A program made the position numbers and the translations under genes. DNA of 64,000 bases, taken from positions 248,001 through 312,000 of the forward strand of contig JASISA010000036.1 of NCBI GenBank assembly GCA_031771865.1. The letters run 5' to 3'. This DNA is from Nothophaeocryptopus gaeumannii. Taxonomy: Eukaryota > Ascomycota > Dothideomycetes > Mycosphaerellales > Mycosphaerellaceae. This document shows positions 1 through 10,891 of the stretch, one piece after another (the stretch's first letter is position 1; each line of letters begins with the position of its first letter). The notes beneath the pieces were generated by a model. It saw only the letters and a list, made by a program, of their open reading frames with translations, had not been told where the DNA came from and did not search any database.

Positions 1-555
1 TTCGACCTGTACTTGAAGGCACACAATGACTGCATCGCAGACCGACCAGATGATCTCCATGTCGGTCTGCACATCTGCAGAGGTGGGATAGTGTGAATGC
101 TGCATCAATGTGAGCTTGGCTGACGTCCTTTAGGAAACTTCTCCAAGTCCATGCACTTTAGCGAGGGTTCGTACGAGGCCATCGCGGAGCGCTTCTTCAA
201 GACCCTGAACTATGATACCTTCTACCTGGAGTACGACAACCCTCGCTCTGGTGGATTCGAGCCGCTCCGATACTTGCCGAAGAACAAAAATGTCGTACTG
301 GGTGTGGTTACCACAAAGGATCCACAGCTTGAAGGTCCAGAGTTGCTAAAGACCCGTGTGCGTGAGGCTGCGGAGATCATTGCTAGAGGTCAAGGGCGTA
401 GTTTGGAGGGGGCGATGGAAAACATCGGCATCAGCCCGCAGTGCGGTTTTGCAAGCGTCGCTGTGGGTGCAGAGGGAATGGACCAGGACAAGATGTTTGC
501 CAAGCTCAAGCTGGTGCAGGACGTGGCTAAAGAGTTGTGGCCCGATCGGCCATGA
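1..555 (+). CDS. MetE-like (UROD/MetE superfamily) protein, C-terminal part
   Basis: The 5' end lies outside the window. Two exons are visible, 1..82 and 134..555, separated by a 51-nt GT..AG intron that rejoins the frame as HICR-G-NFSKSMHF. The protein resembles the C-terminal catalytic half of cobalamin-independent methionine synthase, which transfers a methyl group from methyltetrahydrofolate to homocysteine using zinc. The visible part keeps an H-x-C pair (LHICRG, 70-78), a Glu in FYLEYDNP and a Cys in SPQCGF (442-444), which match the zinc-ligand pattern known for MetE. It ends WPDRP shortly after the last ligand. Fungi also carry short stand-alone MetE-like paralogues, and without the N-terminus I cannot say whether this is full-length MetE or such a paralogue. 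The short-paralogue reading seems more likely but is inference. Confidence 0.8.
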
Positions 556-2133
556 TCGAAGCTCGTGCTGATCCACCGAGCTCCTTGCATGTGAAAGCAT
601 GTGACATCTGTCCAATTCAACACAGCAACGACTGCTCAGGGGAGGCGGTTTTGGCAGCGGTTCAACAGGCTTCTGACGACGTGACCAAATGTAGATGTAG
701 TCGATGTAGCATGACGAAGCGAAAAAGCTCGTGTTTGCTTGCTCTCTCCGTTCTTGCCGTGGGGTCGACTTGCACTGATTGTGTCCAGATCTTGAAGTTC
801 GGTCCTTCTCAGTCATGCATTTGCGAGATGCACACAACATCGGTACGTACCTCTGCAATGACATCTTCGTCGCACGTCAGAAAACCAACCCTGCTGTGAG
901 TTCTCGAGCAGTCGGCTGTGCCTCACTGGTCGTTCCCGTTCACACTGTCCCCTGCTTTCACGTGGAGAGGCAAAGGCCGCAGTAGATGCCGAACCCTGGC
1001 TAGGTTGACTGCGCCAATAAGGTTTAGAGCTGCTGGCACAATTGCGAGAACGACGAGGTGAGTGGTAGGGCGACAGATGGCCAACCGCAAGGTCATGCAA
1101 TCAACCACACTTGCGCCTTGTCTTGTCTGGCCTCAACAGCAGGTTGCATCGCTTTGCCTCTGCTTATCACCGGATCATCGTTGGCTTTGGTTGTCACGAT
1201 TGAGTCTCGCTGTCCATTCCTCAAGATGAGATGGCGGTGGCCGGGGAAGAGGCATTACAGTACATTAGAGCACACTAACGAAGCGCGTGAAACTCCAGGC
1301 GTCGGTTAAAGAAAGAGCGTCGATCTCGAGCCGAGTGCTCCACCGCCCAAAGACGATTTCTCGCAGCAACCACAGCGACTGGTCGAGGCAGAGCCAAGGG
1401 CGGTCTTGACCAAAGTCTCGAGATGCGAGTTGTCCCGTTGAGACGCACTCCGCTGCTTGCCAAGCGTTCGGCCGATCTGCAGACCAGGGATTTTGTATTT
1501 TGCGCTCCCCGGCTATTGATTGAATGCCCGCAGTTCTCACGCTCCGGTGCAGATTTATGTGCTGTATCAATGTGGACGATATGAGATGAAGCCTTAGGCA
1601 GGTAGCCTAGGTTTTTGGAGACAGGCTGGGGCGAGCAGGCCCGCCGGTGCGTCTTCTCGAGCCAGTGATAGCGTCGGAAAGAGTCGTGTCGTTTTGGCGG
1701 TCGGCGTAACGCTAATGATCCTAGCCAATCTCGAACTCTAAGGGTCTGGGAAGCGTGGCTCCTAGCAAAAATGTACCTGAGCAGCACCCCGTTTCATTAC
1801 AAGAGGCATTGCTCCTCCCACTCGCTTCGTTCGCACATTCCACCACCTCTCACGCATCGTGTCTGGCTTGGAGAATCTCTTTCGCTCATTCTAGCTGCAT
1901 AAACACTGGGACCGCATCCGCATCGCTGTACATAATCACCCAGCCAAGCTCTTCCCAACCAAGAGCTCGCCCACTCAACATTCCCGAAAGGCACTGCACT
2001 GCAGACAGCTGTGCCTGCCGGACGCCTCAAAGCCCTCACGTCACTCTCTATTGAATCCTCAATCTACTCCTCCCGAGAAGGACCACCGCTCCGCACCCTC
2101 TCGACGCGCTCAAACTCACACCATCCCGCCAAG
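556..2133. other. Intergenic region, upstream of the desaturase
   Basis: About 1.6 kb between the MetE-like stop and the desaturase start. Open frames here are short and resemble no family. The last 250 bases are rich in C and T with few G, typical of fungal core promoters and 5' leaders. I see no RNA gene or repeat. Confidence 0.5.
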
Positions 2134-3651
2134 ATGAGCACTACCGCACGCCCCCAGCGGACCGCCATGAGACGCACGGTGACCGTCGACTCCACGCCAT
2201 CAACAGTATCAAACTCCGTATCCAGCACGCCAGACGACTCGCCAACCGCGTCGGCGTCATCGACATCCCTGTCCTCGCTCGGTTCGGTGGAAGACTTCCA
2301 GAAAGAGCCTGCCAGCAAGCTCATCGATACGTATGGCAATGAGTTCAAGCTGCCAGACTACACCGTCAAGGAGATTCGCGATGCTATTCCAAAGCACTGC
2401 TACGAGCGCTCAGCCGCGACTGGGCTATACTATGTCGCCCGCGACATGGCTCTCTTGGCTGGTACTTTTTACCTGTTCAACAAATTTTGCACCCCTGCGA
2501 ATGTGCCTTCATACCCTCTGCGAACTGGCCTATGGGCCTTCTACACTTTCGTCCAGGGTCTTTTCGGCACCGGTCTCTGGGTTTTGGCTCACGAGTGCGG
2601 GCATCAGTCATTTTCTCCTAGCAAGACGCTGAACGACACCGTCGGCTGGGTCTGCCACTCTCTTCTCCTTGTCCCATACTTCAGCTGGAAGATCAGCCAC
2701 GGCAAGCACCACAAGGCCACTGGCAACATGGAGCGTGACATGGTCTTCCTGCCACGCACCCGTGAAGAGCATGCCACTCGCATGGGCTACGTGCTCCACG
2801 AAATGCACGAGCTCCTGGAGGAGACCCCAATCTACACTGCTTCCATGCTCATCGGTCAGCAGCTCGCAGGATGGCCGATGTACCTCTTCCAGAACGTGAC
2901 AGGCCACAACCACCACGACAAGCAGCCAGAGGGCAAAGGTATTGGCAAGAAGAACGGAAACGGCAGCGTCAACCATTTCCTGCCAAGCAGCCCTCTGTAC
3001 GAAAAGAAGGATGAGCATCTAATTATGCTCTCCGACCTTGGACTTCTCATCGTTGGATCGATACTCGCTCTCGTTGGTCGCTCGTACGGTTGGACAAACC
3101 TTCTTGTCTGGTACATTGTCCCGTATCTTTGGGTGAACCACTGGCTTGGTGAGTAGTAGATGAACGACGAAGTGCCTCGAAATTCGTGCTAACAGTCAGC
3201 TGTAGTTGCAATCACCTACCTCCAGCACACCGACCCGTCCCTTCCTCACTACACCGGCAACGCGTGGAACTTCACCCGAGGTGCCGCAGCTACGATCGAT
3301 CGCGAATTCGGCTTCATCGGTCGCCAATTGATGCACGGCATCATCGAGACACACGTCCTCCACCACTACGTCTCCACCATCCCATTCTACCACGCAGACG
3401 AGGCGACCGAGGCGATCAAGCCGATCATGGGACAACACTACCGATCTGACACCCGAGGCGGTTCGCTCGGCTTCGTCATTTCCATGTGGCAGAGCGCTCG
3501 CTGGTGCCAGTGGGTCGAGCCCAACGAGGGCGCTGAGGGCGAAAACTCCAAGGTGCTCTTCTTCCGCAACAGGAATGGCCTTGGTGTACCACCAGCAAAG
3601 ATCGCAGCTCCTGGCGAGCAGCAGGCGAAGAAGGGCATGAGCATTGAATAA
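2134..3651 (+). CDS. FAD2: Delta-12 (oleate) fatty acid desaturase
   Basis: Exons 2134..3148 and 3206..3651 give 486 residues. The 57-nt intron has donor GTGAGT, branch GCTAAC and acceptor TAG, and rejoins WVNHWL-VAITYLQ. The protein is an endoplasmic-reticulum membrane enzyme that puts a second double bond into oleoyl chains to make linoleate. All three di-iron histidine boxes are present: HECGHQ, HGKHH and HVLHH. The hydrophobic stretches between them fit the usual membrane topology. The start chosen is MSTTARPQR, in context AAGATGAGC; an in-frame upstream start at 2011 is non-ATG and would add a low-complexity leader. The N-terminus is rich in Ser and Thr. A delta-15 or bifunctional enzyme cannot be excluded from sequence alone. 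Confidence 0.93.
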
Positions 3652-4441
3652 GTGGGCATATAATCGCATGCGTTAAGAGAATCGTCATATTTCCAATTCC
3701 TGTCAATCGCTACATGGACGATTGAACGGATTTTCAAGCGCTTGAGCGCGGCGTTTTAGACGGACCTTGGGTTTTGTTTGGTCGGATCATGCCTTCTCCA
3801 ATCGAGCGGACAGGCAGCAATGATATGTACAAGAGAGTAAAAGCACTAGATCTAGAGCCGCAGAAAGGATAATATGAGATGGTGCAATTCGAGAGAAAAG
3901 ATTGACAGGACTGTTCCTAGTCCAACAGATGTTCTCTGTCAAACTGGAGGTGACTAATGCGAAGATGAAGAGAGGCCCGCGTGAGTATCACGGTGACAAA
4001 GCGGTGCGCGTGCGTGTGCGTGTGCGAGTGCGAATGCAACATCGGTCCACGGGACCGAGGGTTTCCGTTTCAGTACTCTACAGCGCATTTTTGGGCAGGA
4101 GCTTCCTGCTTCTCTCGACATTCGATCAGACAAGAAGGCGCAAGAGGTTCATTGAAATGCGCAGATACTTTCGCGCACATTGAGAGAAGCTGGAAGGAAA
4201 AGGAAAAGGGGAGGGACCGTAACTGGACGCTGCAATCGGAAGGCGCGACCCCCGCCACTCCCGAACTGTTTATGTCACATGCCTGAGGATGAGGATATCT
4301 GGACTGGGAAGGCACTTGGTCGAATGCGCGGTGTAGAGACGAAATGAGGAACCGCACAAGTCGCACATGCCCTCGAAATGGGCTTTCTCTCTCATTTTCA
4401 GCAGCTAGCTATGGCACCTAGGCGGCCTCCCTGCGTACGAT
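3652..4441. other. Convergent intergenic region with GT-rich microsatellite
   Basis: This holds the 3' ends of the desaturase and of the WD40 gene. A GTGCGT-type simple repeat lies at about 4003..4037. Overlapping open frames on both strands look random. Nothing else is recognised. Confidence 0.5.
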
Positions 4442-5725
4442 CTACCACGCCCATTTATGAATAACGTTACCTGAACATGCCTGTAGAAATGGTGATCCAT
4501 ACTCGTCTTCCTGCCAACGAAGCTGCTGTAAAGTCGCCGGAGGACTGGGCGACGGTAGAGTCCGCAGGCGCTTCCCGGAGCGAAGCGAATAGATCTGGAT
4601 GCGGTTGTCCTGATCGACGGCAGCGATTGTGTCGCCGCCCATGAGAGAGAAGTTCAGTTTCGGTCCTGCTGAGGTATGTGGAATGAAGAGCAGTGGTGGT
4701 GCGTCGATTGACTGTTGACGTAGGTCGTAGATGCTGATGTCCTTGTTGCTGGTCACGATGAGGTGGTGACTGTCAGGTGCCTCGAGGCCAGTGATTCGCT
4801 TCTCACGCTTGATACGACCGACCGTGCTGTCGACGGCCTCTCCAGGTGCTATCCGGAGATCCCATAGACGGAGAATGTGGGTCGTACGCTTTTTGAGTTC
4901 CTTCTGAACGGCGAAAGCGAGTATGTGATCGGACAACCATGCAACGGCAAAAGACTCTTCTGTATCGTTCAAAGGGTGGCTCATACCGCCTTCGCCCGGC
5001 CCGAGATTCTTGACAACGACTTCGCCCGACCCTGCAAATGCGATTCTCGAGCCGTCGGGGCTCAGTTTGCAATCCCATACCATCTTCAGGCGGCTTCCAA
5101 TGGTATATGTCGGAAATATTGTGCCACTGCTCTCTTCGATGTCGCCGGAATACAAACGTACGGAGTCGAAAAGGCTGGCACAGGCGGTTAAAGTGCTTCT
5201 GAGAACGCTCATGCAGATAATCCGTTCGCTGAAGGCTACAAGCGGCCGTCTGTCCGGCAGTCTTCGCCCCCAGTCTCCGTCAGACCCATATCGGTATGAG
5301 TATACGGCGTGCGAGCCCTGATTGTGAGTGACAGCTAGCAGCATATGAGAGCCGGCGCGCAGAGCATCCGTGACATATAAGTCGCGGGAGTCGAAACCAG
5401 GCAGTTGAATTGCCACGTCGGTTCTGTTCAGTCCCTGAACGATCGCTGCATCACGTTGCATATAGCAAGGCTTCCCAAGTTCTCGACTGAGCCCGATGCC
5501 ATTGAGGGTGCTGGAGTTGAGCGCTCGTGCATGGTTGACCGTCTGTTTGCGGAGGCGCGTTTCTTCGACCTTGCGGCGTTTGACTTCTCGATTTTGTCGC
5601 TCTTCGCGCTTTACGTTCGATTTAGAGTATTTTGCGGTAGGAGCGACCTGATGGTTGGCCTGGATTTTGAAGTATTTCTTCTTTTCTTCGTCAAAATAAT
5701 AGCCAGGGATGTTGCCTCGATTCAT
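4442..5725 (-). CDS. DCAF4-like WD40-repeat protein
   Basis: Single open frame of 427 residues. The N-terminus, NIPGYYFDEEKKKYFKIQ, is the signature of DCAF4 proteins, substrate receptors of DDB1-CUL4 ubiquitin ligases. A basic helical stretch follows (about residues 30-60, rich in K, R and E). The rest reads as degenerate WD40 blades, for example KMVWDCKLSPDGSRIAFAGS, HILRLWDLRI, ISIYDLRQ and RIQIYSLRSGKRLRTL, and it ends HKWAW. The Met chosen is the first in the frame and sits just before the family signature. About 500 bases separate it from the divergently read NIF-domain gene. Assignment to the DCAF4 group rests on the N-terminal motif; the ubiquitin-ligase role is inferred from the family. 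Confidence 0.8.
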   Translation of the reverse strand: MNRGNIPGYYFDEEKKKYFKIQANHQVAPTAKYSKSNVKREERQNREVKRRKVEETRLRKQTVNHARALNSSTLNGIGLSRELGKPCYMQRDAAIVQGLNRTDVAIQLPGFDSRDLYVTDALRAGSHMLLAVTHNQGSHAVYSYRYGSDGDWGRRLPDRRPLVAFSERIICMSVLRSTLTACASLFDSVRLYSGDIEESSGTIFPTYTIGSRLKMVWDCKLSPDGSRIAFAGSGEVVVKNLGPGEGGMSHPLNDTEESFAVAWLSDHILAFAVQKELKKRTTHILRLWDLRIAPGEAVDSTVGRIKREKRITGLEAPDSHHLIVTSNKDISIYDLRQQSIDAPPLLFIPHTSAGPKLNFSLMGGDTIAAVDQDNRIQIYSLRSGKRLRTLPSPSPPATLQQLRWQEDEYGSPFLQACSGNVIHKWAW

Positions 5726-6229
5726 CCTGCGGGTAGCGTTTGAGAGGAGTGCGGCTTGAGGACTAGCATATTAGTCTTAGGTCGGAACGCGAGATCGATT
5801 TTCGAAAAATTGTTGTTTCTCGAGTGAGGGAGACTGAAGACAGGAAATGCGAGGAAGGCGAAGCCGTGGGCACTTTTCTGATGCCTGATGCTTGAACCAA
5901 GCGAATTTGACAGATCTCATTGCATCGAGACGCTTTCAACGGCGCAACTCCGCCTGCATTGGCGAAGCAAACAATGACTATGGGGAGACAGGATGTCTGC
6001 AGCACCTCGCCAGCTGAATCTCAGTCTATGCCACCGGAATATCACTCGTGATGTTGAGATGGATTCCGTGATGGAGAGAGCCAGGAGATATGTCAGCGCT
6101 CCTGGAGCAACATGACTCACGCGGCCGTTGAAGCCGACCTTCATCTTCACTTCACTTCCACTTCACCTTCACCTCAACTTCACTTTCTTGCCTTTACTTT
6201 CGGGCACACGCATCGAGTCTTCGTTGGCC
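5726..6229. promoter_or_regulatory. Divergent promoter region with TTCAC-rich repeat
   Basis: About 500 bases between two divergently read genes, so it presumably carries both promoters. A pyrimidine-rich run made of TTCAC-like units lies at about 6140..6193, directly upstream of the NIF-domain start. No specific factor site is claimed. Confidence 0.4.
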
Positions 6230-7495
6230 ATGGGAGCCTTTTTTACCGCGCAGAGGTATCTCGGAACATCGCCGTTAGGGACTTCGAATCAATATACTGA
6301 TGTGAAATTGGATCAGATGCGCCGTGAAGCGGCTCAACGCAACCACAAATCCTTGACTGCCGCCGCTTCTCAGAAAAACACAAACGCGCCACCGCGGTCG
6401 TTTCGAGTTTCGACGTCTCTCCACTCATCAACAAACGGAGATGGCGTTGCCCGAGCAAGAGGGGCTTCTGGCCCAGATGGAGAAGCTGCGTGTGTCGCAC
6501 AAGAACGGTATGCAATCTGCTCGGCGTTGCCAGAGTATACACTGATGCGGGGCCACCTAGACATGGAGAACGCCGCACACGCACAACTTGATGGAGCTGC
6601 GCCGGCCTTCACGCCTGTTAACCAAGACTCCACCAGAAGCGTCCCAAAGGCCTTTGCCAAGAAAAACGGCGGAATGGGACAGCGGAAGAAGAAGAATCGT
6701 CCAGATATTGTCCAGCCAAACCCGGACCTTTGGAAAAGGCACCCTCTTCCAGATAGAGGAGCTGTCTTGCACCAGACCACCCTTCCCTTCAGCTCGCAAA
6801 TGCAACCCGCACTCCCAGGCCTCAACATCGCAAACTCTCCGGCTCGACGCCACGAGAGCCCTATTTTGCAGATGATGCCGCGCCCAAAACCCACCGAGCA
6901 GTATCTCCAGACTGCTTCCCAACCTCCGGAGATGATGGGCTCGCCACGCCCGCTCCTAGTCGTCCTCGACCTGAACGGCACTCTTCTCTTCCGCAAGAAC
7001 AAAGCAGCCAGTTTCATCCCGCGGCCACATTTGGACGAGTTCCTGACTTACCTCTTCGAGAAACACGCCGTGATGGTCTGGTCTTCCGCCAAACATGGAA
7101 ACGTCACCAAAATGTGCCAAACACTCTTCACGGCAGAGCAGCGCGGCAAACTCGTCGCGGTCTGGGCTCGAGACAAGCTTCGCTTGACACCAGAAGCCTA
7201 CGCCTCGAGGGCCCAGGTTTACAAGCAGCTGGGCTGGATTTGGGAGGATGCGTTTGTGCAGGGACAGGCTATGGGAGAACCGTGGTCTCAGGCGAACACT
7301 GTACTTCTCGATGATACCATTGAGAAGGCCGCCAGCGAGCCGTACAATCTCATTGAGATCGAGGAGTATGAAGCGAGGACAGATCAGAAAAACGATAACG
7401 TGCTGGCTTATGTGGAGATGTTTCTGGCGAAGCTCAGTGCGCAGAAGGATTTGAGCGCTTCGATGCGCAGCGATCCGTTCGAGTATCTGAAGTAG
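6230..7495 (+). CDS. FCP1/NIF (NLI-interacting factor)-type HAD-fold protein
   Basis: From the Met at 6230 (context GGCCATGGG) the protein has 421 residues. The first 230 are low-complexity, rich in Pro, Lys and Gln, with basic patches such as RKKKNR. An FCP1-homology HAD domain follows from about residue 240: LVVLDLNGTLLFRK (motif I), HAVMVWSSAKHGN (motif II) and NTVLLDDTIEKA (motif IV). Family members are Ser/Thr phosphatases acting on the RNA polymerase II tail and other targets. Motif I reads DLNGT where active enzymes have DxDGT, so the second acidic residue is Asn. An in-frame start further upstream at 6128 exists but its translation is low-complexity. Whether the protein is an active phosphatase is uncertain. 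Confidence 0.85.
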   Translation: MGAFFTAQRYLGTSPLGTSNQYTDVKLDQMRREAAQRNHKSLTAAASQKNTNAPPRSFRVSTSLHSSTNGDGVARARGASGPDGEAACVAQERYAICSALPEYTLMRGHLDMENAAHAQLDGAAPAFTPVNQDSTRSVPKAFAKKNGGMGQRKKKNRPDIVQPNPDLWKRHPLPDRGAVLHQTTLPFSSQMQPALPGLNIANSPARRHESPILQMMPRPKPTEQYLQTASQPPEMMGSPRPLLVVLDLNGTLLFRKNKAASFIPRPHLDEFLTYLFEKHAVMVWSSAKHGNVTKMCQTLFTAEQRGKLVAVWARDKLRLTPEAYASRAQVYKQLGWIWEDAFVQGQAMGEPWSQANTVLLDDTIEKAASEPYNLIEIEEYEARTDQKNDNVLAYVEMFLAKLSAQKDLSASMRSDPFEYLK

Positions 7496-8010
7496 CTCTA
7501 CATATGAGCTCAAGAGCACAGTGCAGGCTCAGGAGATTCAAAGTCGCCACTTGCACCTGGTCACATTGTGGCGACCGTGGACAGGATATCTGCTTCGCGC
7601 AGAAGCATACGTGTGCACGTGTATGCTCAAAGATACGCCAAAGAAAAGCTCCACAGATGATCAAAAACTTTTCAAGCCCTCTCCTGTACGAGTAACACGT
7701 GTTCAGGTCCGCTTGATGCCTTTCTGCATTCGGGTATTGACTTTGTGGCACGTCAAGCCTATAGCTGCATCACGGATACCACTGACACTCTCAATATCCT
7801 GCAGAGCATTGTCGGTGAGAACAGTATAGTTGGCAGACCTTTTCATCCGCAGCCCATCCTTTCCCAGCGACGTCTTGTCTACCACTGCGACACGGTGCAA
7901 GACAGTTTCAGCCATACAGCATTCGCCCAACGGCTCACCAAGGCACGCGCGAACTGAGGACGCAAAATCGTGCTACGGCTTACGGGGTCGAAAGCCTTCT
8001 TTCTCCTACG
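7496..8010. other. Convergent intergenic sequence
   Basis: The 3' flank of the NIF-domain gene. Only short chance open frames are seen, and no family, RNA or repeat is recognised before the tandem repeat that begins near 8011. Confidence 0.4.
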
Positions 8011-8363
8011 CAGAGACAACCTCTCCGCTGCTGACGTCGAATCTCGTCTGACCAGAGTAGTTGAGTAGTTGAATGCACATAAGAGACGAGGGATGAGAGA
8101 CGAGGGAACGAGGTCTTCACTTGTGCCAGGTAGCTATCCTCGAGACTCGTTTGTGTGAGTGATTTACGTGTTGGGAGAACAGTAACTGTTTAACTTCTCC
8201 AAAACAGAGACAGGCTCTCTACTGCTGACATCGAATCTCGTCTCACTAGAGCAGTTGGACGCGTATGAGGGGAAAAGGAACGAGATCTTCACTTATGCTC
8301 AGGTGCCTAACCCTCGAGACTCGTTTAGGTGAATGATATTACATGTTCTGGGAGAACAGCAGC
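8011..8363. repeat. Imperfect tandem duplication, two copies of about 160-175 bases
   Basis: Copy 1 is about 8011..8185 and copy 2 about 8205..8363. Both contain, in the same order, CAGAGACA, CTGCTGAC, TCGAATCTCGTCT, GGAACGAG, TCTTCACTT, CCTCGAGACTCGTTT and GGGAGAACAG. Many differences are transitions (GACGTCG against GACATCG), and copy 1 is longer by a GAGACGAGG microsatellite. A TTCTCCTAC-like motif precedes copy 1 and recurs near 8400. No coding potential or transposon ends are seen. Confidence 0.75.
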
Positions 8364-8497
8364 TCTATAGCGTGCATGCTAGTTATAGTTAACTACCGTT
8401 TCTCCTACCGCCCGTTGATCAGGCAGCATGCTATCAGAAATTCATCTCATCATGCTCTCATCACCCTCCTCTGCCCTACCCCCATCCCATCTATCAT

Positions 8498-10891
8498 CTA
8501 AAACAACTCCACCTCAACCCCCTTCAACTCCAACAACCTACAAACCCCACCCTCACACAACTGCACCATCGAATGCTTCGCCGGCTCCAGATCTTTCAAC
8601 AGATCATTCCTCCCCTGCAGCCACTCACTCTTCGCCCCGGCACCCACGCGCAGAATGGTATAATTAGGTCTGACCGACTCCTTGGCCTTCCTCAACACAG
8701 CCTCCGCAGTTTCCGACTCCCCGACAATCATAATCCCCTTCATACCCAAACTCTTCGCCACAACGGACGATAACATCCCACTAAACAGTCCCGGGTGTTG
8801 ACCGAATTCGACTTCGAAACACGCGATTGTGCGACGCGCCATTGTCGTATATCCCTCATCATTCAACAAACTTCCCAAACGGAAAAGGTTCGCTGCGCTA
8901 ACGCCGTTGACGGAAGGTTCAGCATTATCCATCGCGTCTTTCGTCCTAATCAAAATATCCGGTTGGTTTGCAGGGGTAGAGAAGAATCCATATTTCTCTT
9001 CATCCCAGAATTGGGTATTCTGAGTTTTTTGAAGAGTATCCGCAAATTCGAGCCATGAGGAATCGAATGTTGCTTCATAGAGATCGAGGAGTCCGGAAAT
9101 GAGGAAAGCATAATCGTCTGCGAAACCTTGTGTTTCGCCGGGTCCTTCGCGGTAGATGCGGCGGAGGGTGGATGTGGAAGGGTCGAAGAGGTGCGTTCGT
9201 ATGCAGTTTACGGCTTTGATGGCGCCGGAGAGGTAGGAGGATGCCGCTTCGGGGGATGTGGATTGCAGGGCTGCGCTGGCGCGGGCGAGACCGCCGATTG
9301 CGAGGCCGTTCCAGGCTACGACGACTTTGTCGTCGAGGGAAGGGCGGGGGCGGTTTTTTTCTCGATAGGCGAGCAGTTTGTGGCGGCCGTCGTTGATGGT
9401 TTTCTTGACTTCGTATACGGGTATGCTGAGGTCTGCGGCGAGTTCGTCTAGGTCGTATCTTACGCAGAGGGTGTTTTGACCTACGAGCTCGCCTTGTGCG
9501 TCGTATCGTTGGTCGATGTTGCCTTCTGCCTGTACGCCCCAGTACTTCGAGCAGATGTTGGCTTCTTGCTCGCTGAGAACGCTCTTGAATTCATCCATTG
9601 TCCAAACATAATATGCGCCTTCTCGCTTTTCGTTGGAGTTGGGAGTTGGCAGGGAGTCGGCATCTTCTGAAGCATTGATGCCACCCAACGATGACTGCAT
9701 TGGCTTGGTAGTGAGGTATGTTGCGATGTCGTGGACGGTATCAAGGAAGATCTCCGCTTTTGTAAGCAAGTACGCGTCCAGGTAGACCGGAAGAAGTTGA
9801 GCATTATCGTAAAGCATCTTCTCGAAGTGTGGCAAGCTCCAATCCCGCGTGACTGAGTACCGCGCAAAGCCATGTCCGATATGATCTTTGATGCCTCCCT
9901 TCGCCATGCTTTCCAACGTCTTGATCGCCATAGCTCGCGCTTCTAGGCATTCCTTCTCGCCCACGATCTCTCGCACAACCGCCGGGTAAGAAGCAACTCG
10001 GAGCAGAGGCCGAAGGTGAACTGGTGTTGGAAACTTTGGAGCTGCTCCAAAGCCGTGGAACTTGGGATCGTATCGCATCTTGTAGTGTTGAAAGGCATCG
10101 TCGAGCAGATCCAGTTCAAGCTCATCATTCTCATCTGCCTTGCCATCTTTCCCTCCAAGGCTGCCTTCTTGAGCGAATTCGCGCAGCTGTCTCTGAATGT
10201 CCTTTGCGCTTTGTCTGCATCTTTCTTCTTGCTCTTTCCAGGCACTCGCGACCTTCATCAGGATATCCTCAAAGCTCCCTCCAGTTTGTGCTCTCTCACT
10301 CTTAGGCCCAGGCCAGTAAGTGCCGCCAAAGATAGGTTCGAGATCAGGCGTGACAAAGACGTTCAATGGCCACCCACCTCCTCCATTCGTGGCCTGCAGA
10401 AAGTCCATGTACTGCCTATCAATGTCCGGTCTCTCTTCTCGGTCGATCTTGATCGGAATGAAATGCTCGTTCAGCAGTTGCGCGATTCTCGGGTCGTCAA
10501 AGGACTCGTGGGCCATGACATGGCACCAATGACAAGCACTGTAGCCAATGCTCACAAAAAGCAATCGATTTGTCTTCTTCGCCAACTCCAACGTCTCTGG
10601 TGTCCACAACTGCCACGCAGTCGGATTGTCCATATGCGATCTCACATACGGGCTCTTGCTCCCGCCGCACCGATTGGTGAGCGAGACTCTATTGCTGTGC
10701 GCCGCCGGACTCGCCATGGTCGCGTATTCCTGAAAACTCCCTTCATTGACTTTTGCAAGCTGTTGTCTATGAATCTGCAGTGAAGAGAACGCCCCCAATC
10801 TTCTGCGATTTTGAGTTCGATACTGCGTTGTGAAAGCTCTCCACTGAATTGTATGAGCCGATAGCAGCCGTCGCCGAAGGAGTCTATACAT
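8498..10891 (-). CDS. SPATA20/YyaL-like thioredoxin-domain protein (DUF255)
   Basis: Single open frame of 797 residues. After an Arg-rich N-terminus that looks like a mitochondrial presequence (residues 1-45), an atypical thioredoxin fold begins at LTNRCGGSKSPY, with CHWCHVMAHESF (Cys120 and Cys123) in place of CxxC. The signature KIDREERPDID follows, then GGWPLNVFVTPD. Residues from about 280 form the alpha/alpha-barrel region with HVGFARYS-like and HFEKMLYDNAQL motifs seen in glycosidase-like folds. This order is the known architecture of the SPATA20/YyaL family, whose biochemical role is not settled. An internal Met59 (MASPAAHSNR) could give a cytosolic form. The C-terminus MVQLCEGGVCRL is intact. 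Confidence 0.88.
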   Translation of the reverse strand: MYRLLRRRLLSAHTIQWRAFTTQYRTQNRRRLGAFSSLQIHRQQLAKVNEGSFQEYATMASPAAHSNRVSLTNRCGGSKSPYVRSHMDNPTAWQLWTPETLELAKKTNRLLFVSIGYSACHWCHVMAHESFDDPRIAQLLNEHFIPIKIDREERPDIDRQYMDFLQATNGGGGWPLNVFVTPDLEPIFGGTYWPGPKSERAQTGGSFEDILMKVASAWKEQEERCRQSAKDIQRQLREFAQEGSLGGKDGKADENDELELDLLDDAFQHYKMRYDPKFHGFGAAPKFPTPVHLRPLLRVASYPAVVREIVGEKECLEARAMAIKTLESMAKGGIKDHIGHGFARYSVTRDWSLPHFEKMLYDNAQLLPVYLDAYLLTKAEIFLDTVHDIATYLTTKPMQSSLGGINASEDADSLPTPNSNEKREGAYYVWTMDEFKSVLSEQEANICSKYWGVQAEGNIDQRYDAQGELVGQNTLCVRYDLDELAADLSIPVYEVKKTINDGRHKLLAYREKNRPRPSLDDKVVVAWNGLAIGGLARASAALQSTSPEAASSYLSGAIKAVNCIRTHLFDPSTSTLRRIYREGPGETQGFADDYAFLISGLLDLYEATFDSSWLEFADTLQKTQNTQFWDEEKYGFFSTPANQPDILIRTKDAMDNAEPSVNGVSAANLFRLGSLLNDEGYTTMARRTIACFEVEFGQHPGLFSGMLSSVVAKSLGMKGIMIVGESETAEAVLRKAKESVRPNYTILRVGAGAKSEWLQGRNDLLKDLEPAKHSMVQLCEGGVCRLLELKGVEVELF

